DNA of 64,000 nt from Arthrobacter nitroguajacolicus_D (lineage in GTDB: Bacteria; Actinomycetota; Actinomycetes; Actinomycetales; Micrococcaceae), in contig NZ_JAVDSH010000007.1 in NCBI RefSeq assembly GCF_031455195.1, forward strand, positions 178,787-242,786, given 5' to 3'. Numbering within the stretch: the stretch's first letter is position 1; the number at the start of each line of letters is the position of its first letter. Below, piece by piece: positions 57,318-64,000 of this stretch. Under the pieces are notes generated by a model, which ran no database searches, was not told the DNA's origin, and was given only the letters and a program-made list of their open reading frames with translations. The position numbers were made by a program, and so were the translations under genes.

Positions 57318-57914
57318 GTGAGGCATCTTGGGTATACGCGCGTGAGCACTTCGAGTCAGGATGCTCAGCTGCAACTCGATGCATTGGTCGCCGCGGGAGT
57401 CCAGAAGCGCGATGTCTTCGCCGATGTCACATCCGGGAGCAAGGCCGCCGCCGAGCGGCCCGGGATGAAGAAACTGCTCGCCTATGCAGAAGAAGGCGAT
57501 ACTGTCGTGGTGTGGCGGGTGGACCGGCTGGGCCGGTCGCTGATTGATGTCCTCAACACGGTTAACCTGCTCCGGGAACGTGGGATCCAGGTGCGATCCA
57601 TTTCTGATGGAATCGATCCGGCGACTTCGACGGGTCGGTTGATGCTGAATATGCTGGCCACCCTTGCCGAGTACGAACGTGAGCTGATCGTTGAGCGGGT
57701 CAACGCCGGCATCCTGGCTGCAAGACAGAACGGCACGCGTTTCGGTAGACCAGCCTCCGATCCGATGGTTATTGCGGACAAACTCGCCGTCGTCCAGGAT
57801 GCGAGGGCCAAGGGGCGCACGGCCGAGGACGCGGCGCGTCTGGTGGGCTGGAGCCGGGCGACCTTGTACCGGCATCAGCAGGCCCTGGCCGCCCGTAAGA
57901 GTACCGGCACGTAG
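57318..57914 (+). CDS. tniR: Serine resolvase of the transposon (TniR-like)
   Basis: A 198-residue serine recombinase: LGYTRVSTSSQDAQLQLDAL with the catalytic Ser at position 10, SGSKAAAERPGMKKLLAYAE, VVVWRVDRLGRSLIDVLN, YERELIVERVNAGILAAR and a C-terminal HTH. It resolves cointegrates made during replicative transposition. CACAAT lies six bases before the GTG start, so its message may be leaderless. 57094-57317 probably holds its res site; an imperfect TGTCAGTAGATCGCCGCG there faintly recalls the element's ends. Confidence 0.9.
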   Translation: MRHLGYTRVSTSSQDAQLQLDALVAAGVQKRDVFADVTSGSKAAAERPGMKKLLAYAEEGDTVVVWRVDRLGRSLIDVLNTVNLLRERGIQVRSISDGIDPATSTGRLMLNMLATLAEYERELIVERVNAGILAARQNGTRFGRPASDPMVIADKLAVVQDARAKGRTAEDAARLVGWSRATLYRHQQALAARKSTGT

Positions 57915-57921
57915 GCTCACG

Positions 57922-59304
57922 GTGAACGGCGATGAACGCTGGAAGATCCTCCGACTTCACGTCGAGGACCAGGTTCCACTCGCCATTCTCGCCCGGGACA
58001 CGGGGATCAGTGCCCGGACGCTTCAACGCTGGCACCAGCTTTACAAGGCTGGCGGCCTCCAGGCACTGGACCGGAATACGCGCTCCGATACAGGCAAGCG
58101 GCACACCGACGCCGATGCTGTGGCGGTCATCGAAAGACTTGCCCTGACGAAGCCGCGACCGAGTCTTGCCACTTTGCACCGCTTGACTGTTTCTGAAGCA
58201 GGCCAAAAGGGCTTTCACGCGCCCAGCTACGCCACAGTGCGTGAGATCGTCCAAGCGCTCGATCCGGCCCTGGTAACCCTCGCCCTCGAAGGTCCTGCCT
58301 CTTATCGAGACCGGCACGAACTCGTCTTCCGTCGCCGTGCCGACCGGCCTAACCAGATCTGGCAAGCCGACCACACCGAACTCGACATCCTCATCACCGG
58401 AGCGAACGGGAAGCCGGACCGGCCATGGCTAACAACCGTGATGGACGATCATTCCAGAGCCTTGTGCGGGTACATGGTGTTCACCGGCGCACCATCGGCC
58501 ATGAACACAGCCCTCGCCCTCCGACAGGCCATTTGGCGAAAGAGCGACGCGACCTGGGCGATGTGCGGCATTCCTGACGTTCTGCACGTCGACCATGGCT
58601 CTGATTTCACCAGCCACCACCTTGAACGCACGGCGATCGAGCTTCATATCCGCCTTATCTACTCAACGATTGGCCGACCCCAAGGACGTGGAAAGATTGA
58701 ACGCTTCTTCGGCACCGTAAACACCGAACTCCTCGCCTCACTCCCAGGGCATCTCGGGCATGGAAGCCGGAACCCCCAACCAGCGCTTGATCTTGCCGCC
58801 CTTGACCGGGCCATTGGGTCCTTCATCGCCACCTACAACGAACGACCCCACCAGGAACTCGGTCGTTCTCCGAGGGACAGCTGGGTCGCAGACGGCTGGT
58901 TACCACGTATGCCCGACAGCCTCGAAGCCCTCGACGGGCTCCTGCTCACGGTACCGAAACACCGTAAGGTCCAGCGCGACGGAATCCACTTCCAGGGCCA
59001 GCGCTACCTCGCTCCGACTCTGGCACCCTTCGTCGGACACACGGTTACGATCCGCTACGACCCCAGAGACATCTCCGAAATCCGCGTCTACGACCACGAC
59101 ACCTTCATCTGCGTCGCCATCGACGAAAACCATCCCAACCTCAGGCTCAGCCTCCGCGACATTGAATCTGCCCGCAGAGCCCGCCGGCGCGAGCTGCGAC
59201 GGAGTATCAACGAACGCATACCCACTCACGCAACCCGCGAGGAACCACGAAAAACCGCACCAACACCAACCAGACGCCGGCTTGGCACCTATGAAGAGGA
59301 CTGA
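57922..59304 (+). CDS. tniA: Transposase TniA (DDE, Mu/Tn552 type)
   Basis: The 460-residue protein has an N-terminal HTH (ILARDTGISARTLQRWHQLY), the rve/DDE core with Asp in WQADHTELDI, Asp in HVDHGSDFTS and Glu in GKIERFFGTVN, and the Mu-type C-terminal domain seen in YDPRDISEIRVYDHDTF. It joins the transposon ends to target DNA together with TniB. It starts at a GTG seven bases after tniR; the frame is open upstream inside tniR. Slightly shorter than TniA of Tn5053 (559 residues). Confidence 0.92.
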   Translation: MNGDERWKILRLHVEDQVPLAILARDTGISARTLQRWHQLYKAGGLQALDRNTRSDTGKRHTDADAVAVIERLALTKPRPSLATLHRLTVSEAGQKGFHAPSYATVREIVQALDPALVTLALEGPASYRDRHELVFRRRADRPNQIWQADHTELDILITGANGKPDRPWLTTVMDDHSRALCGYMVFTGAPSAMNTALALRQAIWRKSDATWAMCGIPDVLHVDHGSDFTSHHLERTAIELHIRLIYSTIGRPQGRGKIERFFGTVNTELLASLPGHLGHGSRNPQPALDLAALDRAIGSFIATYNERPHQELGRSPRDSWVADGWLPRMPDSLEALDGLLLTVPKHRKVQRDGIHFQGQRYLAPTLAPFVGHTVTIRYDPRDISEIRVYDHDTFICVAIDENHPNLRLSLRDIESARRARRRELRRSINERIPTHATREEPRKTAPTPTRRRLGTYEED

Positions 59305-59306
59305 TC

Positions 59307-60116
59307 ATGAACAAGGACTTCATTGTTACCAAGGAGCACAGGCGGTTCACGGAATTTGCCAACGCCGTACGCAAAGAGCAAACCATCGGGATCTGCCATG
59401 GCGAGGCCGGAGTGGGCAAGACCCAGTCGGCGCGCCGATACGCCAACTGGGACACGCTGGAGCCGTACGTCACAGAATGGGGTCGGCGCGGCGACCACGA
59501 CGCCAAACACTACGCCCTTGCCAATCGCTCCCGCACGGTCTTCTACACACCCGAAGTGCTCCCCCGATCCAAAGACCTCATGCACGACATCGACCACCTA
59601 CAGATCAGGATCGGCATCTGCGCAGATGAACACCAGCGCCTCATCGGAAAGGTCACCGGAGTTCTTGCTGGCAACACCAACAAATGGGTCGAACTGCTGA
59701 TCATCGACGAAGCCGAACGGCTCACCCCGACCGTCCTTGAACTGCTCAGAGACAAACACGACCGCACCCACATCGCGATCATCCTTATCGGCATGCCGGG
59801 AATTGACCAACGCTTTCGCCACTACCCCCAGCTCTACAGCCGCCTTGGCTTTTCCCACCGCTACAGGGCCCTCGGACGCGAAGAACTCCTCTTCGTCTTG
59901 GACCGCCACTGGAAACGCCTCGGAAAGACACTGGACCCCGAAGACTTCACCGATGCCCAAGCCATCGCAGCAATAGAACGAATAACACGCGGCAACTTCA
60001 GACTCCTCGAGCGACTCTTCCCCCAGATCACCCGCGTCCTGAAAATCAACCAACTCGAAACCATCACAGACGACGTCATAGAAGCAGCCGCCAGCGTCCT
60101 CGTGATAGGCAACTAA
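59307..60116 (+). CDS. tniB: Transposition ATPase TniB
   Basis: A 269-residue AAA ATPase: GICHGEAGVGKTQSARRYAN is Walker A, VELLIIDEAERLTPTVLELL Walker B, ILIGMPGIDQRFRHYPQLYS the sensor region, and the C-terminus RITRGNFRLLERLFPQITRV forms the arginine-finger helix bundle. It regulates target choice and activates TniA. Two bases separate it from tniA. Its last 50 codons recur inverted at the left end of the composite element. Confidence 0.92.
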   Translation: MNKDFIVTKEHRRFTEFANAVRKEQTIGICHGEAGVGKTQSARRYANWDTLEPYVTEWGRRGDHDAKHYALANRSRTVFYTPEVLPRSKDLMHDIDHLQIRIGICADEHQRLIGKVTGVLAGNTNKWVELLIIDEAERLTPTVLELLRDKHDRTHIAIILIGMPGIDQRFRHYPQLYSRLGFSHRYRALGREELLFVLDRHWKRLGKTLDPEDFTDAQAIAAIERITRGNFRLLERLFPQITRVLKINQLETITDDVIEAAASVLVIGN

Positions 60117-60134
60117 CGACACTTACCGATCAAA

Positions 60135-60173
60135 AAACACCGCCATTTATCGGCAAACTCCACAGGACAAGGG
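60135..60173. repeat. Right terminal inverted repeat and target duplication
   Basis: The right end of the transposon (ending ...GGCAAACTCCACA at 60164) followed by GGACAAGGG, the same nine bases that stand before the left end at 49340-49348. Confidence 0.85.
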
Positions 60174-60229
60174 AAGTCGCAGAAATCCACGGCTTAGAAA
60201 CGATGTCGGCAGTCAGGTCAGCGGTTCTT

Positions 60230-60247
60230 ATCAAAGGATCCTTTGAT
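60230..60247. repeat. Perfect 18-bp palindrome
   Basis: ATCAAAGGATCCTTTGAT lies 66 bases outside the right end of the transposon. It could be a further part of the res region that the insertion split from the 48693 resolvase, or an operator. Confidence 0.6.
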
Positions 60248-60314
60248 GCAACGCCGAATGGCACTCGTGTACGCTCCCGCAGCTCCAATCAGGAATCTGT
60301 CCAAGCCTTCGGCC

Positions 60315-60344
60315 TGTGACTCTCAGCAATAGATGGCGGTCTTT
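60315..60344 (+). repeat. Second transposon-end-like sequence
   Basis: TGTGACTCTCAGCAATAGAT, followed by GGCGGTCTTT, shares TGTG, ATA-ATGGCGGT and TTT with the composite element's end in the same spacing. It reads as the left end of another, related element; no matching right end is seen in the window. Confidence 0.5.
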
Positions 60345-60428
60345 GTAGGCACGGTCTGATTCAGTTCGTCTCTCCGTGCCTGTAACCGCCAGCTGGTTCG
60401 ATGGCGCACCGTGGCACCCAGTACTGGA

Positions 60429-62057
60429 TTACCCAGGCGTTCTACCCGACTTAAGCCGATCAAAGTGGCAGAGAGCCCTGCGGAATTGCGAGACGTTGCC
60501 GCCCAAGTCAGGCATAGCGTAAATCTCCCGAAGGACGGTTGCGAGTTCGTCCAGATCAGGGTTCTCGATAAGAGTGAGGCAATCAAGCTTAAAGTACAGG
60601 GCGTACGAGGAGTCTGCGATCTGACGCGGTGTGACAAGCTCGCCCGAAACTTCCCTTGTGAAGCGGGCACGGCTGCGAGCCACCACATTGATTTCTCGCT
60701 CAGCGAGCGAACGGACTATGTCTGTGAGTCCTTCGTAATTCACGACCCCATCAGTGTCGACTCGTCCTGCTTCAGCGAGATATTTGTAAACGGGTAGGAA
60801 CGAGGTGGCACTGGGTCTGATTCCCATCGGAATGCCATACAGGAGAACGTTCTCAGCGTCCAAGGGGCGCTTGCGAAGGCCTAGTACATCATGTTCGATA
60901 TCTCCCCGAGTTAGCGTTCTACCGCTGATCGTCGATAGGTCTTCCAGATCCTTCTCAGTGAAAGAGCCGACTCCGAAGACAACCCGGACGTCCCCGGCGT
61001 CTGCGGCATCGATGGGGATGGCACGGACCACCTCACGAGTCTGTGAAGGATCGGGATGCGTGACTAGATCAAAAACATGCTTTCGGAGCTGGCGAAGAAC
61101 CGCCGCAGGGAATGGTCGCTCAAGTTGCGACATTGCATCCCAAATCCAACCTAGCGTGTTTGTTTCAATACGCGTGATGGGAAGCCGGGCACCTCCGCGC
61201 ACGAGACTGGCTTGTTCAATCACTGGGACGAAGGCGGGGTTGCTGTTCCATTCCACAAAGTAAATACGGTGTCCAAGTTCGTCGATGCGATCAGGGCCGA
61301 CAGCAGTGGCAATATTGTCGAGGATCTCGCCAACGTAATCATCATTGAGGCTGTATCCGACGAAGACGACAGGGTGCTCAGCGAAAATGGTCAGCAGTTT
61401 TGCTGCTAGGTAGTGATTTCGTCGGGAAAACCGCTCATAGTCGCCCTGGGTAACAACGAGCGAGAGCGGCTGATCTGCGCTCCCATGAATTTTGTATGTT
61501 TCCGCGATGAACTGCGCGTCGCTGAGAAGGAGTTCGTCCTGGCCAACATAGGCAGGAAACCCAGGAAAAAGCTGGTCCGTCAGCGAATCGTAATTGGTCG
61601 TGATCACGCCGTCCACAACCGCGTTGCGCAGTCGGTCGATCTCGTCGGACAAGTCCTTATCGTCTACCCCCGGGCGTCCAGGTACGAGGTCCTCGTGATC
61701 CTGAATGTAGGTTGCGATGGCAACTTTCAGGCCTCCATCTTCGTCCTTAACATGGGCCTTGTAGGCCATCTTCTGTGATTCGTACGCCGAGTCTCTCCAC
61801 CAATGCGGGTGGAACTTCAGAGCGACAGATGTCGCGGCAGCCGGCAAATCGTTACTTGCCGACGCGAGGTGGTAGTCGAAGTCCTCTCCGATTTCATCCG
61901 CAAAACGTCGAAGTAGCGCTTCCCAGTCGGGCAACCCTAGGTATCTCCGTGAGAGACCGCTCCCGAGGAATAGATACGGGAGCGCTGAGTGAGCAGCAAG
62001 AGATATTTGCAGCTCTTCAGTCTGTGGAGGAACACCGTGGCTCACATCGGTAGGCAT
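60429..62057 (-). CDS. SIR2-family protein, probable NAD-depleting defence effector
   Basis: The 542-residue protein begins with a SIR2-like Rossmann domain: PYLFLGSGLSRRYLGLPDWE (nucleotide loop), VVDGVITTNYDSLTDQLFPG (Asn-Asp site near residue 157), TYKIHGSADQP (catalytic His near residue 187) and VVFVGYSLNDDYVGEI. The remaining 280 residues are a mixed domain without a known signature. Stand-alone SIR2 proteins of this build act in abortive phage defence by destroying NAD. No HerA, Argonaute or Thoeris partner is adjacent, so it would be a single-gene system. Confidence 0.82.
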   Translation of the reverse strand: MPTDVSHGVPPQTEELQISLAAHSALPYLFLGSGLSRRYLGLPDWEALLRRFADEIGEDFDYHLASASNDLPAAATSVALKFHPHWWRDSAYESQKMAYKAHVKDEDGGLKVAIATYIQDHEDLVPGRPGVDDKDLSDEIDRLRNAVVDGVITTNYDSLTDQLFPGFPAYVGQDELLLSDAQFIAETYKIHGSADQPLSLVVTQGDYERFSRRNHYLAAKLLTIFAEHPVVFVGYSLNDDYVGEILDNIATAVGPDRIDELGHRIYFVEWNSNPAFVPVIEQASLVRGGARLPITRIETNTLGWIWDAMSQLERPFPAAVLRQLRKHVFDLVTHPDPSQTREVVRAIPIDAADAGDVRVVFGVGSFTEKDLEDLSTISGRTLTRGDIEHDVLGLRKRPLDAENVLLYGIPMGIRPSATSFLPVYKYLAEAGRVDTDGVVNYEGLTDIVRSLAEREINVVARSRARFTREVSGELVTPRQIADSSYALYFKLDCLTLIENPDLDELATVLREIYAMPDLGGNVSQFRRALCHFDRLKSGRTPG

Positions 62058-62661
62058 TGCTCAATTATCTGTGAGCTTGTGCAGGTTCCCGGGCGCGGCT
62101 CGCGGACACAGCTGGTACTCAGCCTTCACATCCGCCTGGCGGGCGGCATACTCGCAGCGGAAACTCCTGTCCGCTCGATGCCCTGCCACTCACGGCGCGA
62201 GATCATCGTCGCATCGGACCTACTTTGGTTCCCAACTCCCCCGCCCCGTTCAAAGGAGATATTTCACGGTGACACGACTTGTTGAGACAAACGGCGCAGG
62301 GAAGGATCCCCGGGATTCCGCACTTTCAGGTTTGGCCACCGTCTTCTTGAAGCAGGAGATGCGCGCCTCATAAACCTTTACCTTTTGTAAACAACGATCT
62401 GCGGGCCTACACCGACCTGAATCCCTCCGAAGGGCGCGAGCCACTTCGCTTGCAGAAAGTAACGCCCAGGACACAGATCGCGATGCGGTCCCCCTCTTTT
62501 CAAGATACTCAGGTTCAGGCGCCTGACTTCATGCGCAGCCGGACTTCAATTGTCGACATTCGACTCCCGGCCGTGCGGGACCGGCGGTGGCCTACCGGCA
62601 ATCGAGCATCCTTTGGCCGGCAGTGAACGCTATCGAAGTGATACTAAACAGCTAGCGTTCT
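62058..62661. other. No gene seen
   Basis: About 600 bases with only short unsupported frames. It must hold the SIR2 promoter and the 3' end of the parAB transcript. Confidence 0.5.
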
Positions 62662-62982
62662 CTACTCATAGCTGTCTCGCACCTGCTCAAGTCCAATCCG
62701 CAGAGCTCTCAGCGCCATCGGGTGCTTCTTTCGCCCCTCCAGGGTTGCCACCATTGACAGGAGCTCCACAAGATCCAGGTCATTGTCGAATCGGAGCAGC
62801 ATCGTTTTCGGGCGCTCCTTATCCCGTATATCACTAAGCTCAGGCGTGAAACTTGGTCGAATAGGCGTGATGCGTTGGTCTCTGGCGACCGGCGCTGTCA
62901 GAAAAGGTTCAGCTGCGTTGCCAAACGCTTCTATCGCTTCCTCCCGCGCTTTCTCCGAAGCGGAACGTTTTTTGAGCGCCAT
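62662..62982 (-). CDS. parB: ParB-type partition protein (small, ribbon-helix-helix)
   Basis: From the ATG at 62982 the protein has 106 residues: basic helix MALKKRSASEKAREEAIEAF, a disordered middle and a C-terminal TMLLRFDNDLDLVELLSMVA with HPMALRALRIGLEQVRDSYE, consistent with a small centromere-binding ParB. Its ATG overlaps the parA stop by one base (TAATG). It would bind the repeats at 63.66-64 kb and repress the operon. Confidence 0.75.
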   Translation of the reverse strand: MALKKRSASEKAREEAIEAFGNAAEPFLTAPVARDQRITPIRPSFTPELSDIRDKERPKTMLLRFDNDLDLVELLSMVATLEGRKKHPMALRALRIGLEQVRDSYE

Positions 62983-63614
62983 TAGCCGATCAACTCCTCT
63001 ACTAAACCGCGGATCTCTCGCGCAGCTTTGGGATTCTTCCATTCCACGACACCTAACCCCTCACCTACTACGTCGCGATAGGCCTTACGCTCGTACAGAA
63101 CAGTCTGGAGTGGCTCGATGCTTGGGTAATCGGCAAGATACTCTCTTGCGTCAGCGCTCTCTGACTCAAAGGCATTTGTTGATACACGCGTCAGGGCTCC
63201 CCGAACACGTAGGGATGGATTGAAGTCGCGTGCTGTTTCGATTAGTCGGTCAACCGTCACCAGTGTGTCCAAGTCAAACTGACTGGACTGAGTCAAAATC
63301 AACAGCTGGTGCGCAGCCGTCATGGCCGTACGCATTTCTTTGCTATCTTTACCTGCGACATCGACCAAAACGATGTCGTAACTCGTGTCGAGCTCTCGCA
63401 ACGTCTCGTGGAGACTGCCCAGCTTTTCGACGACAAAGATGCGAGGTTCGTGACCGGCCTCCTCGCGGTCAACGGCCCAGCGGGCAGTAGACCGCTGGCG
63501 GTCTCCGTCCACTACCGCTACACGCATCCCGCGTTTCGCGAGCTCCACGGCCATGTTAGTGACGACTGTGGACTTACCCACCCCGCCCTTTTCGCTTCCA
63601 ACGACAATGATCAT
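62982..63614 (-). CDS. parA: ParA-family partition ATPase
   Basis: The 210-residue protein is a small type Ib ParA: MIIVVGSEKGGVGKSTVVTN with the deviant Walker A KGGVGKST, VAVVDGDRQRSTARWA (Walker A') and DIVLVDVAGKDSKEMRTAM (Walker B). It lacks the N-terminal HTH of type Ia ParA, so the small ParB is the likely repressor. The start is set at ATG 63614; a GTG at 63623 is possible. The gene reads away from a repeat array that starts 47 bases upstream. Confidence 0.9.
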   Translation of the reverse strand: MIIVVGSEKGGVGKSTVVTNMAVELAKRGMRVAVVDGDRQRSTARWAVDREEAGHEPRIFVVEKLGSLHETLRELDTSYDIVLVDVAGKDSKEMRTAMTAAHQLLILTQSSQFDLDTLVTVDRLIETARDFNPSLRVRGALTRVSTNAFESESADAREYLADYPSIEPLQTVLYERKAYRDVVGEGLGVVEWKNPKAAREIRGLVEELIG

Positions 63615-63660
63615 GACTTCCACGCTAGCTGAGAGAAGCTATCAAACCAGTACTGACACG

Positions 63661-63703
63661 CTAGTGCTTTGATATCACTTCCAAAGTGATATCAAAGCAC
63701 TAG
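63661..63703. repeat. 43-bp perfect palindrome upstream of parA
   Basis: Arms of 20 bp (CTAGTGCTTTGATATCACTT and its exact complement) around CCA. The core GATATCACTT occurs in further inverted and direct copies up to 63830. This is the probable ParB binding site (centromere, and operator for parA). Confidence 0.8.
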
Positions 63704-64000
63704 CGAAAAGCTAGTAGTTCAGTACTCCTCCGATGGGCCCCACACCAAGGAAACACGAGGAAGAGCGGTATCAAACCAATACCACCGCGATAGCATTTCG
63801 ATATCACTTTCAAAGTAGTATCAAACCGATATCAGATCGGGATCGCGGGACCTCCTCCCGTCGCCCCGAACTGGCCGACCTTGGTATAGAACAGCTAGCA
63901 CTTTGAAAGTGATATCAAAGCACTAGCGAAAAGCTAGTAGTTCAGTACTCCTCCGATGGGCCCCACACCAAGGAAACACGAGGAAGAGCGGTATCAAACC
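63683..64000. repeat. 95-bp direct repeat with iteron-like units (centromere / origin region)
   Basis: A 95-bp stretch at 63683-63777 recurs exactly at 63906-64000, 223 bases apart, and may continue beyond the window. It carries AAAGTGATATCAAAG, a CTAGC-GAAAA-GCTAG hairpin and ends in GGTATCAAACC. Between the copies are looser units (GATATCACTTTCAAAGTAGT and ATCAAACCGATATC). It is a partition site or part of the replication origin; no rep gene is in view. Confidence 0.75.

Larger units (their letters stand above)
49349..60164. mobile_element. Composite tniRAB transposon, 10.8 kb, with 9-bp flanking repeats
   Basis: The element begins TGTGGAGTTTGCCGATAAAT at 49349 and ends with the exact complement at 60164. 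Both ends are flanked by GGACAAGGG (49340-49348 and 60165-60173), as expected of a target duplication; 9 bp is longer than the 5-7 bp usual in Tn552/Tn5053-like elements. The inverted homology runs about 200 bp and enters tniB, so the left end is an inverted copy of the right end. Inside lie a Lrp regulator, aminotransferase, permease, ThDP enzyme and aldehyde dehydrogenase, then tniR, tniA and tniB. Confidence 0.8.

Noticed and set aside
1..64000. tRNA, rRNA or known riboswitches
   Set aside because: No cloverleaf, rRNA or familiar riboswitch core was recognised; a covariance search would be needed to exclude weak cases.

Overview
The window is high-GC actinobacterial DNA and looks like a large conjugative plasmid of an Arthrobacter-type Micrococcaceae host. 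The evidence is a MobF relaxase-helicase, a plasmid-type SSB, ParB-like proteins, a DprA-like protein, a parA-parB pair beside long direct repeats, GTG/TTG starts and many start/stop overlaps. The genus is inferred from gene style only.

Layout. 1-3.5 kb: sugar catabolism (end of a GH3 glucosidase, a GH1 glucosidase, a broken SDR fragment, a LacI regulator). 3.7-6.3 kb: a small hypothetical gene and an AAA ATPase. 6.3-10.9 kb: the relaxase TraA on the minus strand. 10.9-11.36 kb: a hairpin-rich gap that is the best oriT candidate. 11.36-11.77 kb: a divergent coiled-coil gene. 11.8-24.6 kb: an unbroken run of minus-strand genes reading toward that gap (HNH protein, nuclease, ribbon-helix-helix protein, SSB, NrdH-like redoxin, ParB-like, DprA-like, DUF4192-like and many unknowns). 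24.7-33.2 kb: mainly a DNA-repair and damage-tolerance block (tiny membrane proteins, ATP-dependent ligase, LexA-box umuDC, SRAP protein). 33.3-48.6 kb: accessory genes (DUF4145-like, barstar-like, IS30 transposase, DUF4062-like, membrane proteins, GAF-like protein, GNAT). 48.7-60.2 kb: a serine resolvase next to a 10.8-kb composite tniRAB transposon. Its cargo is a regulator, an aminotransferase, a permease, a ThDP enzyme and an aldehyde dehydrogenase. 60.4-62.1 kb: a SIR2-family protein. 62.7-64 kb: parB-parA and its repeat-rich centromere/promoter region.

The most unusual feature is in 15-25 kb. Five near-identical blocks of about 380-410 bp lie directly in front of minus-strand genes (ParB-like, DprA-like and three unknowns). 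They come in two sub-types, share a long-range 15-bp helix with a compensatory base-pair change between sub-types, and end in the same Shine-Dalgarno box. A conserved box next to three strong terminators is complementary to that Shine-Dalgarno box. All genes in this stretch point toward the candidate oriT, which is the geometry of a plasmid leading region whose genes can be read from incoming single-stranded DNA. I therefore suggest the blocks are either single-strand promoters or structured 5' leaders of an early-establishment regulon, and that the unknown small proteins are candidate anti-defence or establishment factors. This is inference from layout and sequence pattern, with no experiment or database search behind it.

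Start sites were chosen by hand from ribosome binding sites, so they often differ from the longest open frame. Long GC-rich antisense frames were discarded.
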